Origin: Rickettsiales bacterium
GTDB lineage: Bacteria; Pseudomonadota; Alphaproteobacteria; Rs-D84
Length of the DNA stretch: 45,751 nt
Direction of reading: 5' to 3'
Assembly: GCA_031256175.1 (NCBI GenBank)
Contig: JAIRRC010000001.1
Coordinates: 1 to 45,751, forward strand
A program made the position numbers and the translations under genes. Below the pieces are notes generated by a model. The model made no database searches. It was not told where the DNA came from and saw only the letters and a list, made by a program, of their open reading frames with translations. Every line of letters begins with the position of its first letter. The stretch's first letter is position 1. This document shows, piece after piece, positions 35,518 through 44,101 of the stretch.

Positions 35518-38173
35518 TTGTTTCCTCTTCGGATTTTTCGGTCGCTATCGCGGATACTATGCGTTCGCCCGCATCCATCTTGAACATCGTGACGCCCTGG
35601 CTGGCGCGGCCCGCTATGCGGATTCCTTCGGCGGCTATGCGGATAATCTTGCCTCCGCTGGCGACCATCATTATGTCCTTGTCGCGGCCGACGGGGAAGC
35701 TGGCCGCGACGGCGGTGTTCTTGCCGCCAAGCTTGATGGCCGCGTATCCGCCGACGCCCCTGTGGGTGGTCCTGTATTCGTAAGCGCTGCTGCGCTTTCC
35801 GAATCCGTTCTGGGAAATCGTAAGTATGAACTGCTCGGCCGCTTTCATTTCGGCGTATTTTTCGGCGGAAAGAGCTATTTCGGCCGCGGATTCGTCGGAA
35901 TCTTCCAGGGCTTCGTCGTCGCGGCGCTCCGCGCGGGACTGCTTGATATAGGCCGCGCGCTCGTCCACCGAATAGTCCTGGCGGGCGATAACGGCGGCGC
36001 TTATTACATCGTCGTCCTTAGCCAGTTTCACGCCGCGGACGCCATCGGAATTGCGGCTTTGGAATATGCGGATTTCATCGACATTGAACCTTATGCAGCG
36101 GCCGAGCTTGGTCGATATGAATATATCGTCCGTCTTTTCGTCGCAGATAAGGACGTCGACCAAGGATTCGCCGTTTTCAAGCTTCATGGCGATTTTGCCG
36201 GAAGCGCGGATATTCTCGAATGCTTCGGCCTTGTTGCGGCGAACGTTCCCGCCGCTTGTTATGAACATCAAGCTCTTGTCCGCCATGTCTTCGGGCACCG
36301 GCAGAATGGTCGTGATGGTTTCGCCGGCTTCCAGCGGCAGAAGATTCACAAGGGGCTTCCCCTTTCCGGCCGCGGCGCCGCTTGGCAGCTTGTATGTTTT
36401 AAGGCGATAGACCAGGCCCTTGTTCGAAAAGAACATAAGCGGGGTATGGGTGTTCGCGAAGAACATGTTCGAAACATAATCCTCGTCCTTGGTGGTCATG
36501 GCGTTCCGGCCCTTGCCGCCGCGTTTCTGGGCGCGGTAGGTATCAGACGGCACGCGCTTGATGTATCCGGTGCTGCTAAGGGTTATGACCATGTCTTCCT
36601 TCGCGATAAGGTCTTCGATGTCGATGTCGCATTCCTGGTCGGAAATCTCGGTGCGGCGAACGCGGTTGTGCTGGGTCTTGATATGCGCGGTCTCGGTGCG
36701 GATGATTTCCTTAATCTTCTCCTTGTCGCCAAGTATGTCCAGAAGGCGCCTTATATCCTCGCCGATATTCGTCAGGTCGCCGTGAATCTTTTCGCGCTCC
36801 AAACCGGTCAGTTTGTGAAGGCGCAGCTCCAAAATGGCTTTGGCTTGTTCCTCGGACATATAAAAAAGTCCGTCGCGATAGTCGGTGTTCGGGTCGGCTA
36901 TAAGCTGGATATAGTCGGCGATGTCGCTTGCCTTCCAGCCCTTTGCCATAAGGCCCGCTTTCGCGGCCTCGGGGGTTTCCGAACCCTTGATAAGGGCTAT
37001 GATTTCGTCCAGGTTGCCGACCGCGACGGAAAGGCCCAGAAGGGTGTGGGCGCGCGCGCGGGACTTGTTAAGCTCGAATATAGTCCTGCGGCGTATGACG
37101 TCGCGGCGGAAGTCTATGAAAGCGTCGATGACGCGGCGAACGCTGAACTGGGCCGGGCGGCCGTGGTTTATCGCCATCATATTGACCGGGAAGCTTACCT
37201 GCATCTGGGTCATGTCGAAAAGCTGGTTAAGGACGACTTCGGGAACAGCGTCGCGTTTAAGTTCTATAACCACGCGCACGCCGTCGCGGGAAGATTCGTC
37301 GCGCAAATCCGATATGCCTTCGATTAATTTGTCTTTGACCAGGTCGGCGATTTTGATAACCAGTTGCGACTTGTTCACCTGATATGGCATCTCGGTTATA
37401 ACGATGGCGGAATGGTCCTTGTAATCCTCGATTTCGGTGCGGGCGCGGAGCATGACCGACCCCTTGCCCGTCGTATGCGCCTTATAGCTGCCGCCGCGGC
37501 CCATGATTATGCCGCCGGTCGGGAAGTCGGGACCCGGGACAAGCGCGAACAATTCGTCGTCGGACATTTCCGGATTGTCAAGAACCGCAAGCATGCCGTC
37601 GCATACTTCGGTAAGATTATAGGGCGGAACGTTCGTCGCCATGCCGACCGCGATTCCATTGCTTCCGTTCACAAGGAAGTTCGGGAATTTCGCCGGAAGG
37701 ACTTCGGGCTCCAAAAGGCTTTCGTCGAAGTTAGGGCGGACATTGATTGTGTCCTTGTCCAAATCGTCCATAAGATAGGTTGAAATTTTCGCAAGGCGCG
37801 CCTCAGTATAACGCATCGCGGCGGCGCCGTCGCCGTCCATGCTGCCGAAATTTCCCTGGCCCTGGATAAGCATTTCGCCCATCGAGAAATCTTGCGCCAT
37901 GCGGACCAAGGCCTCGTAGATAGAGCTGTCGCCATGCGGATGGTATTTACCCATGACGTCGCCGACTATGCGCGCGCATTTGACATAGTTCTTCGCGACG
38001 TCGCTCATGACGAATAAAATCCTGCGGTGGACGGGCTTGCATCCGTCGCGGACGTCGGGCAAAGCGCGTTCCACTATAACCGACATGGCATAGTCCAGGA
38101 AGGACGACTGCATCTCTTTTTCTATACCCGAAACCGGCATGTTTTGCGGCGTTTTGCCTTCGAATTCCGACAT
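35474..38173 (-). CDS. gyrA: DNA gyrase subunit A
   Basis: SYAMSVIVERALPDVRDGCKPVHRRIL, HPHGDSSIYEALVRMAQ, MRYTEARL. Confidence 0.97.
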   Translation of the reverse strand: MSEFEGKTPQNMPVSGIEKEMQSSFLDYAMSVIVERALPDVRDGCKPVHRRILFVMSDVAKNYVKCARIVGDVMGKYHPHGDSSIYEALVRMAQDFSMGEMLIQGQGNFGSMDGDGAAAMRYTEARLAKISTYLMDDLDKDTINVRPNFDESLLEPEVLPAKFPNFLVNGSNGIAVGMATNVPPYNLTEVCDGMLAVLDNPEMSDDELFALVPGPDFPTGGIIMGRGGSYKAHTTGKGSVMLRARTEIEDYKDHSAIVITEMPYQVNKSQLVIKIADLVKDKLIEGISDLRDESSRDGVRVVIELKRDAVPEVVLNQLFDMTQMQVSFPVNMMAINHGRPAQFSVRRVIDAFIDFRRDVIRRRTIFELNKSRARAHTLLGLSVAVGNLDEIIALIKGSETPEAAKAGLMAKGWKASDIADYIQLIADPNTDYRDGLFYMSEEQAKAILELRLHKLTGLEREKIHGDLTNIGEDIRRLLDILGDKEKIKEIIRTETAHIKTQHNRVRRTEISDQECDIDIEDLIAKEDMVITLSSTGYIKRVPSDTYRAQKRGGKGRNAMTTKDEDYVSNMFFANTHTPLMFFSNKGLVYRLKTYKLPSGAAAGKGKPLVNLLPLEAGETITTILPVPEDMADKSLMFITSGGNVRRNKAEAFENIRASGKIAMKLENGESLVDVLICDEKTDDIFISTKLGRCIRFNVDEIRIFQSRNSDGVRGVKLAKDDDVISAAVIARQDYSVDERAAYIKQSRAERRDDEALEDSDESAAEIALSAEKYAEMKAAEQFILTISQNGFGKRSSAYEYRTTHRGVGGYAAIKLGGKNTAVAASFPVGRDKDIMMVASGGKIIRIAAEGIRIAGRASQGVTMFKMDAGERIVSAIATEKSEEETNETEENPVEENQPQ

Positions 38174-38265
38174 ATTTTTTCCTTTGTTATTTCAATGCGG
38201 AATCATAGTAAATATACGGCGCGAATTCAAGTTCTTTAACCGGGTTTTTCGGATTATTTTTCGCA

Positions 38266-38293
38266 TTGACAAAAGGCGGTATTCTGGTATTAT
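38266..38293 (+). promoter_or_regulatory. Candidate sigma70 promoter
   Basis: TTGACA - 16 nt - TATTAT, upstream of the 46-aa ORF. Confidence 0.6.
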
Positions 38294-38317
38294 CGACTTG
38301 TAAAAAGGTTTGAAAAA

Positions 38318-38458
38318 ATGCTCGATTTCGCGACATCTTCGACATTCGTCTGGACTGGAATATCGCAGCTTCTGGCGTTTCTGTTCCTAATCGCCGCCAT
38401 CATCAAATTCTGGGAATACATAGCCGAATCATTGATTGGCAAGGCCAAATCGAAATAA
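38318..38458 (+). CDS. Small single-TM protein (46 aa, absent from ORF track)
   Basis: MLDFATSSTFVWTGISQLLAFLFLIAAIIKFWEYIAESLIGKAKSK; promoter-like sequence upstream. Confidence 0.6.
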   Translation: MLDFATSSTFVWTGISQLLAFLFLIAAIIKFWEYIAESLIGKAKSK

Positions 38459-39169
38459 TCAGCCGACAATCCCGTCTTTAATAGTGATTTCGCGGTCGCA
38501 CCTGGCCGCTATATCCTTGTCATGGCTTACAATCAGCATGGCCATGCCGGTCTTTTTCGCAAGGTCCAGTATAAGGTCCATAACCGCGCCCGCGTTCTGC
38601 GGGTCCAGGTTGCCGGTCGGCTCGTCCGCCATTATTATGTCGGGATTGTTCGCAAGCGCGCGGGCCATGGCGACGCGCTGCTGCTCGCCGCCGGACAATT
38701 GCGCCGGGCGGTGGCTTTCGCGGTTCATCAGGCCGACCGCTTTAAGCAGGCGCTTGGCGCGGGCGGCGGCTTCGGATTTTTTCGCGCCCGCTATAAGCAT
38801 CGGCATCATAACGTTTTCAAGCGCCGAAAAATCGCCCAAGAGATTATATTTCTGATAGATGAATCCGATTTTAAGCAGGCGGAGCTTGGTAAGCTCGGAA
38901 TCAATCAGTCCGTTCGCCAATATGCCGCCGACGGAAATCGTGCCGGTGGTCGGCTTGTCAAGAAGCCCCGCGCATTGAAGGAAAGTCGATTTGCCGCAGC
39001 CGGAGGGGCCCACCAATGCGACGATTTCGCCGCGTTTGATTTTAAGCTCTCCGCCGCGCAGAATCGCAAGGGGTTTCGCCGATTCCTTGAAGACTTTCGT
39101 GATGCCGCGGGCTTCCAAAACGAAGCGGGTCTTGTCGGCGGATGCAAGGGACTTCAATATGTCAGTCAT
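38459..39169 (-). CDS. lolD: Lipoprotein-releasing ABC transporter ATPase LolD
   Basis: GPSGCGKSTFLQ, LSGGEQQRVAMARALANNPDIIMADEPTGNLD. Confidence 0.93.
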   Translation of the reverse strand: MTDILKSLASADKTRFVLEARGITKVFKESAKPLAILRGGELKIKRGEIVALVGPSGCGKSTFLQCAGLLDKPTTGTISVGGILANGLIDSELTKLRLLKIGFIYQKYNLLGDFSALENVMMPMLIAGAKKSEAAARAKRLLKAVGLMNRESHRPAQLSGGEQQRVAMARALANNPDIIMADEPTGNLDPQNAGAVMDLILDLAKKTGMAMLIVSHDKDIAARCDREITIKDGIVG

Positions 39170-40412
39170 ATTTCAAAACCTCGGCCGGTTCAAGGCGCGC
39201 GGCGCGGCGCGCGGGATAAAGGGTCGCCAGGAAACTCAGCGCTACGGCGAAGAAGAATATCGCGGCGATGGTAAGTGGGTCTATCTCGGTCGGCAGTTCC
39301 GACAGGAAATAAAGCTCGGCCGGGAACAGGTCGCGTCCGGTCCAATGCTGGATAAACTGGCGAACGGGCTCTATATAGACGGCGAAAAGGATGCCTATGC
39401 CGGTGCCGACCGCGGCGCCCAGCAGGCCGGTCATGGTGCCGTTGATGACAAAGATTCTCATGACGGATTTCCGCTGCATTCCTATCGTCCTCATGATGGC
39501 GATGTCGCGGCCCTTGTCTTTTACCATCATGACCAGGCTTGACACTATATTGAACGCGGCGACGATTATGATAAGCATGAGTATAAGGAACATGACGTTC
39601 TTCTCGACTTCCAATGCGCCGACGAAGCCCTGGTTAAGCTCGCGCCAGTCGCGGACGACGAAGCCCGGCGGAAGCAATGCGCCCAAGGCCTCGCGCACGG
39701 CGGATGTATCCTCGGGATTTTTAAGGAATATATCGATATGGGTCGCGGAAGCGGGGATATTAAGGAAGGTCTGCGCCGTTTCCATCGGCATGAAGATGAA
39801 GCCGCTGTCGTATTCATACATTCCGATTTTGAAGGTGCTTGACACCGGATAGGACTGGACGCGCGGCATGATTCCGAAAGCGGTCTTCTGCCCGCCCGAC
39901 ATGGACATAAGCGTCGCGGGGCTGTCGTGATACATCTTCAAGTTTTTCGCCAGAACCATTCCCATGACAAGCTGGCCGGGCTTTATCTTCATGATGTCGG
40001 TGCCGTATGCGTTCTTTCCAACCTCGGTATATTTATCGAGGTCCACCATGCGTATGCCGCGCAGCATGGCGCCACGGGACACGCCGTTGGCCGACACCAT
40101 GACCTGGCCTTCGGCGATGGGGATTATTCCCGTGGCCCTGGCTTTCACCACTGGGTTTTCCCTCATTTTTTCAATAAGGAAATCGAAGTCCTTTATGGCG
40201 CCGTTCGAATGATAGACGACCATGTGTCCGTTCATGCCCAAAATGCGGCCCAGCAGGGTCTTATGGAATCCGCCCATGACGGACATGACGACTATAAGGG
40301 TCGCGACGCCAAGCATTATGCCAAGGAAGGAAATCATGGATATAAGGGATATGAAGCCGTCCCGTTTCTTCGCGCGCAGGAACCTTAAAGCTATGAATCT
40401 TTCCAAGGCCAT
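39162..40412 (-). CDS. lolC: Lipoprotein-releasing permease LolC/E
   Basis: ERFIALRFLRAKKRDGFISLISMISFLGIMLGVATLIVVMSVM, MVKDKGRDIAIMRTIG. Confidence 0.93.
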   Translation of the reverse strand: MALERFIALRFLRAKKRDGFISLISMISFLGIMLGVATLIVVMSVMGGFHKTLLGRILGMNGHMVVYHSNGAIKDFDFLIEKMRENPVVKARATGIIPIAEGQVMVSANGVSRGAMLRGIRMVDLDKYTEVGKNAYGTDIMKIKPGQLVMGMVLAKNLKMYHDSPATLMSMSGGQKTAFGIMPRVQSYPVSSTFKIGMYEYDSGFIFMPMETAQTFLNIPASATHIDIFLKNPEDTSAVREALGALLPPGFVVRDWRELNQGFVGALEVEKNVMFLILMLIIIVAAFNIVSSLVMMVKDKGRDIAIMRTIGMQRKSVMRIFVINGTMTGLLGAAVGTGIGILFAVYIEPVRQFIQHWTGRDLFPAELYFLSELPTEIDPLTIAAIFFFAVALSFLATLYPARRAARLEPAEVLKYD

Positions 40413-40413
40413 C

Positions 40414-41718
40414 TTATTCCGCCAAACGTTCGCGCAGAAGGTCGCCCGGCACCCGTTCCAGATTGGACTCGTCCGGCTGCAAGACGGATATTATGCGCGG
40501 GCTTATGAAGACCACAAGCTCGGCAAACGGGGATATAAGTGTTTCGGGCTCGTGCACGAAGGAATGGGTCGGGATTCCGATTATGATATAATTGTCGCCG
40601 ATATTGGTCGGCACGCGGAAGGACGAAAGCTCGCCCCTCTTGGTGTAAAGGACTATGTTCGCGTCGATTTTATTCTTTCCCTGGTCCGCGAAGTCGCCGT
40701 ATTTGCCGGTGGCGCCGACGATGAGCTCGGTTTCAAGCCGGTCTTCCTTGGAACACTGGCCTATGTCGAAGCGCGAGTTCCAGCCGTTCGGAATAACGAA
40801 GGTTCCCTGGGATATAAGGACAAGGTTCGACTGCCTGCGCAGGAATTCTTGAATGGTTTTCGTATTGATTTCCGGCGAAACTACAAGCATGCGTCCGACG
40901 ACGCCCGGCACCGACATCTTGATGTTCTTCTCGCCGAAGGCGGGAATGACGTCCATCCAGCGCAGGGCGTCGTTGTTTTTGGGATATATGCGGTAGACGT
41001 CCATGTCCCATGCGACAAGGTTTTTCTTGGAGCCGACTTCGGCCATAAGGCGGCGGACGGCTTTTTCCGCCCTAAAATCGCCCTCGAACATCATGGTCTT
41101 GTCTTCCCAGTTCACGATAAGGTTCCTGGTTTCTATCCCGCGCATGGCGTCCATGATGGCCATAATCATGTATTGGTCGCGCGGCATCTTCATAAGCCAC
41201 TGGGTGCGGGCGGACAGGCGGATTTCCTTCGCGAAGGCGTCATAGCTGTAATACACGCGGCCCATGCGGGTTATAAGGTCGATTGCGTCGGCCAGACTGC
41301 CCGCTTTTATTTCGCCAGTAATCGCGCCTTCGATGTCGTCGGCGACGACTATGGTTATGCCCGTGCCTTCGACCAGGCCGGCGACGGCCGCGGCGGTCTT
41401 CTTTTTGCTGAATTTATAGTCGTTCACATAAAGCTCCGGCAAAGGGTCGCCGCGGTCTGTGCGGAATATGTTGATTTCTTCGGCGGGAAGAACCGAAATC
41501 ACGCTCTGGTTGTCCCAGTCGACATGGCAGCGCTTGGGCAGGTCGATGGAGAATCGGCGCGCGATATCGGTCGTAAGGGCGGCTTTCCTGGGGAAAATCG
41601 GGACGCTATGCTCGTCTATGACATAGTTCGTTATAGTCTGGACCTCGACTATATCCATCGGCCTAGCGGCGCAGGCGGCCAGACTTAGGGCGATTAAAAG
41701 CAGCGGCAATTTCTTCAT
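40414..41718 (-). CDS. Secretin-like lipoprotein (type IV pilus/T2SS secretin family)
   Basis: Lipobox LAAC; N0/STN-like ITIVVADDIEGAITGEIKAGSLADAIDLI; C-terminal ELVVFISPRII resembling the secretin core end. Confidence 0.65.
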   Translation of the reverse strand: MKKLPLLLIALSLAACAARPMDIVEVQTITNYVIDEHSVPIFPRKAALTTDIARRFSIDLPKRCHVDWDNQSVISVLPAEEINIFRTDRGDPLPELYVNDYKFSKKKTAAAVAGLVEGTGITIVVADDIEGAITGEIKAGSLADAIDLITRMGRVYYSYDAFAKEIRLSARTQWLMKMPRDQYMIMAIMDAMRGIETRNLIVNWEDKTMMFEGDFRAEKAVRRLMAEVGSKKNLVAWDMDVYRIYPKNNDALRWMDVIPAFGEKNIKMSVPGVVGRMLVVSPEINTKTIQEFLRRQSNLVLISQGTFVIPNGWNSRFDIGQCSKEDRLETELIVGATGKYGDFADQGKNKIDANIVLYTKRGELSSFRVPTNIGDNYIIIGIPTHSFVHEPETLISPFAELVVFISPRIISVLQPDESNLERVPGDLLRERLAE

Positions 41719-42023
41719 TATTTCTCACCCATCGGGACCAGCCTTAGAAATTCTTCCATGCTCATCTCGTGTATCGGCTTGGACGAAGGGGTGGTGTCAT
41801 CGGCCACCTTGGCGAATTCCTTTTTAAGCTTTTCAAGACGCGCGCCCTCTCCGCCCAGCTTTTCGCCTACGGCGACCGCAAGCTCCAATACGTCGTTCAC
41901 AAAGATGCGCCCGGCGTAATTGTCGCAGTCCAGCCCGCCCTTTACCGCGCAAACGGCGGCAAGCATGGGTTTCGCGGCGTCGTATAAATCGGCCAGCCTG
42001 TCAAATTTGGCAGCGGGTTCCAT
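41718..42023 (-). CDS. Hypothetical protein, coupled to secretin-like gene
   Basis: 101-aa ORF whose stop overlaps the secretin-like start. Confidence 0.55.
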   Translation of the reverse strand: MEPAAKFDRLADLYDAAKPMLAAVCAVKGGLDCDNYAGRIFVNDVLELAVAVGEKLGGEGARLEKLKKEFAKVADDTTPSSKPIHEMSMEEFLRLVPMGEK

Positions 42024-42098
42024 CAGCTCCTCGTCCTTTTAGGCCATTATGCAAAATCCCGGCTTGCCAATCAATATAATTTTAGTTATAATCCAAGC

Positions 42099-42482
42099 AT
42101 GAACAAAGCCGCTTTCCTTTTGTCGGTGCTGGTTGTCGCAGCGTGCTCGTCCTCTGGGCGGGGCGACATAGCCGACGCGACGGTCCTGCATTGGGAGAAC
42201 GAAAGCGTCACCCAATCCCAGTTCGTCAAGGACCATAAGGACTGCCTGGGCATAAGGCGCGACATAAACCAGCCGCGCAGCAGAATATCGCAGCTGCTGA
42301 TGCCGGGCCAAATCCAGACCCTTCCCGAATGGGACGGGCTTTGGGTCACGTTCCAGTCGAACGAATTCCAGGGCATCGGCGACAGGGTGCTTCTTAGCGC
42401 GCCCAGCAATATGTCGTCGAATTCGGTCGGGACATACAGGCGCTGCATGTTCACAAAAGGATATTTACTAAGGGCCTCATAA
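42099..42482 (+). CDS. Hypothetical lipoprotein
   Basis: MNKAAFLLSVLVVAACSSSGRG lipobox; TAATG overlap with next gene. Confidence 0.65.
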   Translation: MNKAAFLLSVLVVAACSSSGRGDIADATVLHWENESVTQSQFVKDHKDCLGIRRDINQPRSRISQLLMPGQIQTLPEWDGLWVTFQSNEFQGIGDRVLLSAPSNMSSNSVGTYRRCMFTKGYLLRAS

Positions 42483-43408
42483 TGAATAAAAAAGTGTTCC
42501 TATTGTCTGAAAACCCGCTTGCGCGCAATGTCGCGCCGCTTGTCCGCGCGCTCAGCATGAAGAAGGTTCCGGCGCAGTCCGTCAAACTCGGCGACTGGTT
42601 CCCGGCCACGACGAATTCGGTCATACACTGCTTCGGATTCAAGGCCGGCCGCGCGGCGCGGCGCGCCGACTGCGCCAGGGTCATAACCATCTCGGAAGAG
42701 CCGGCAAGCAATTTCATAGCGAAAATGCGCCAAAAATCGGCCATGAAGGGCGCGAAATCGGTTGCGACATCGAAATATATAGCGGGGCTTTGGGGCATAA
42801 AGAGCGTGGTGTTCCCGGGCCTCAACCTCGATATATTCAATCCCGAGGCCATACCGGCCAGGCGCCAGACGGACATGCTTGGCAAATACAATATACCGCA
42901 CGACAAGAAGATGATAGTGTGCAGCAGCCCGGCGCTTCCCTCGCTGCCGATTATCATCGAGGCGGTGCAGCTGCTTGATAGGGAGGATTTCATCATAGCG
43001 ATGCTGGGCACGGCGTCGAAACTATCGGCGAACAAGATGCTGCGCCAGGCCGAGGCATTGGGCGCCAGCGGCAAGATAATCTTCATAGGCGAAGAAACCG
43101 ACATCCCGTCCCTTATGAAATCGGCTTTCGCGACCATATCGGTCCTCGGGCACGAACACGTCGCGGCGTCGATAGCGGTCGGCACGCCGACGATTGCCGT
43201 CAATACGGAATTCGCCTCGGAACTGGCGGTGAATTATCTTGTCGCCGAAGACGACCCGGGCGCCATGGCCGAGGCGATAGATTCGGCGCTGGATTTGGAC
43301 GAGGTCGAGATAGAGAAGATAACGACCAGAAACGCCAGATATGCGAAAGAATACCTTTCCATCAACAAGACCGCGGACGAATATATCGAAATCTACGAGA
43401 AATTGTGA
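42482..43408 (+). CDS. Glycosyltransferase (GT4/GT-B-like)
   Basis: NPEAIPARRQTDMLGKYNIPHDKKMIVCSSP...GKIIFIGEETDIPSLMKSAFATISVLGHEHVAASIAVGTPTIAVNTEFASELAV. Confidence 0.7.
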   Translation: MNKKVFLLSENPLARNVAPLVRALSMKKVPAQSVKLGDWFPATTNSVIHCFGFKAGRAARRADCARVITISEEPASNFIAKMRQKSAMKGAKSVATSKYIAGLWGIKSVVFPGLNLDIFNPEAIPARRQTDMLGKYNIPHDKKMIVCSSPALPSLPIIIEAVQLLDREDFIIAMLGTASKLSANKMLRQAEALGASGKIIFIGEETDIPSLMKSAFATISVLGHEHVAASIAVGTPTIAVNTEFASELAVNYLVAEDDPGAMAEAIDSALDLDEVEIEKITTRNARYAKEYLSINKTADEYIEIYEKL

Positions 43409-43420
43409 TATAATAAATCC

Positions 43421-44101
43421 ATGAATAAAAACAACAAATTCCTGTTCTGGATTACGGCCGGACTTGTTCTCGTGCTCGGGCTATATGCCGGGGCGCGGGC
43501 CGTCCTGACGTTTTCCGGCCTGACCGAGGCCAGCAACCTAAAACAGGTCATATTGTCCCCGGCGCCGAAAAACATAGGCCAGGACAAGATAATGGGCGCG
43601 ATAATGGTGTCCAACAATTCGCCGATTTACGACTATAATTTGAAGGACATGGCGGCAAACCTGATGAGAATCCCGGAAGTGTCGAACGCGGTCGTAAAGC
43701 GCCAGCCGGGCGGAAAGCTCTTTATAATGATTGGCGAAAAGGCTTTTGTCGCGGTCTGGACGGACGGCAAAAGCCATTATCCCATGACCGCGGACGGCGA
43801 TATAATCGACAAGCCCCTTTCAAGGGTCCCGCAGGGCGAACTGATATTCTCGGGCGACAAGCCGGCCGACGTTATTGCGGCGGTCAATGCGTTCAATAAA
43901 TTCCCCGACCTTCGCCGGTATTTCAAGATGGTCCATTTCGTCGAGGGCAGGCGCTTCGATATAACCACCATAAACGGCGCGAAAATCATGCTGCCCGAAG
44001 GGGACCTGGGCGCGGCCATGGCGCGCATAGCCAAGCTCGGCATCATAAACAAGAAGGGCGTATTCGACCTTCGGGACGCGAACCGGACATTGGTGAAATA
44101 A
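43421..44101 (+). CDS. ftsQ: FtsQ-like cell division protein
   Basis: N-terminal TM, POTRA-like region, VSNAVVKRQPGGKLFIMIGEKAFVAVWTDG, DLR; immediately upstream of FtsA-like gene. Confidence 0.75.
   Translation: MNKNNKFLFWITAGLVLVLGLYAGARAVLTFSGLTEASNLKQVILSPAPKNIGQDKIMGAIMVSNNSPIYDYNLKDMAANLMRIPEVSNAVVKRQPGGKLFIMIGEKAFVAVWTDGKSHYPMTADGDIIDKPLSRVPQGELIFSGDKPADVIAAVNAFNKFPDLRRYFKMVHFVEGRRFDITTINGAKIMLPEGDLGAAMARIAKLGIINKKGVFDLRDANRTLVK

Noticed and set aside
35231-37327. 698-aa + strand ORF opposite gyrA
   Set aside because: No recognisable family; mirror ORF caused by codon bias opposite an unmistakable gyrA.
37850-38000. Possible quinolone-resistance variant in GyrA (GDSSIYE; Ser83 kept, Glu at position 87)
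   Set aside because: Glu at the 87-equivalent position occurs naturally in many bacteria; not evidence of resistance.
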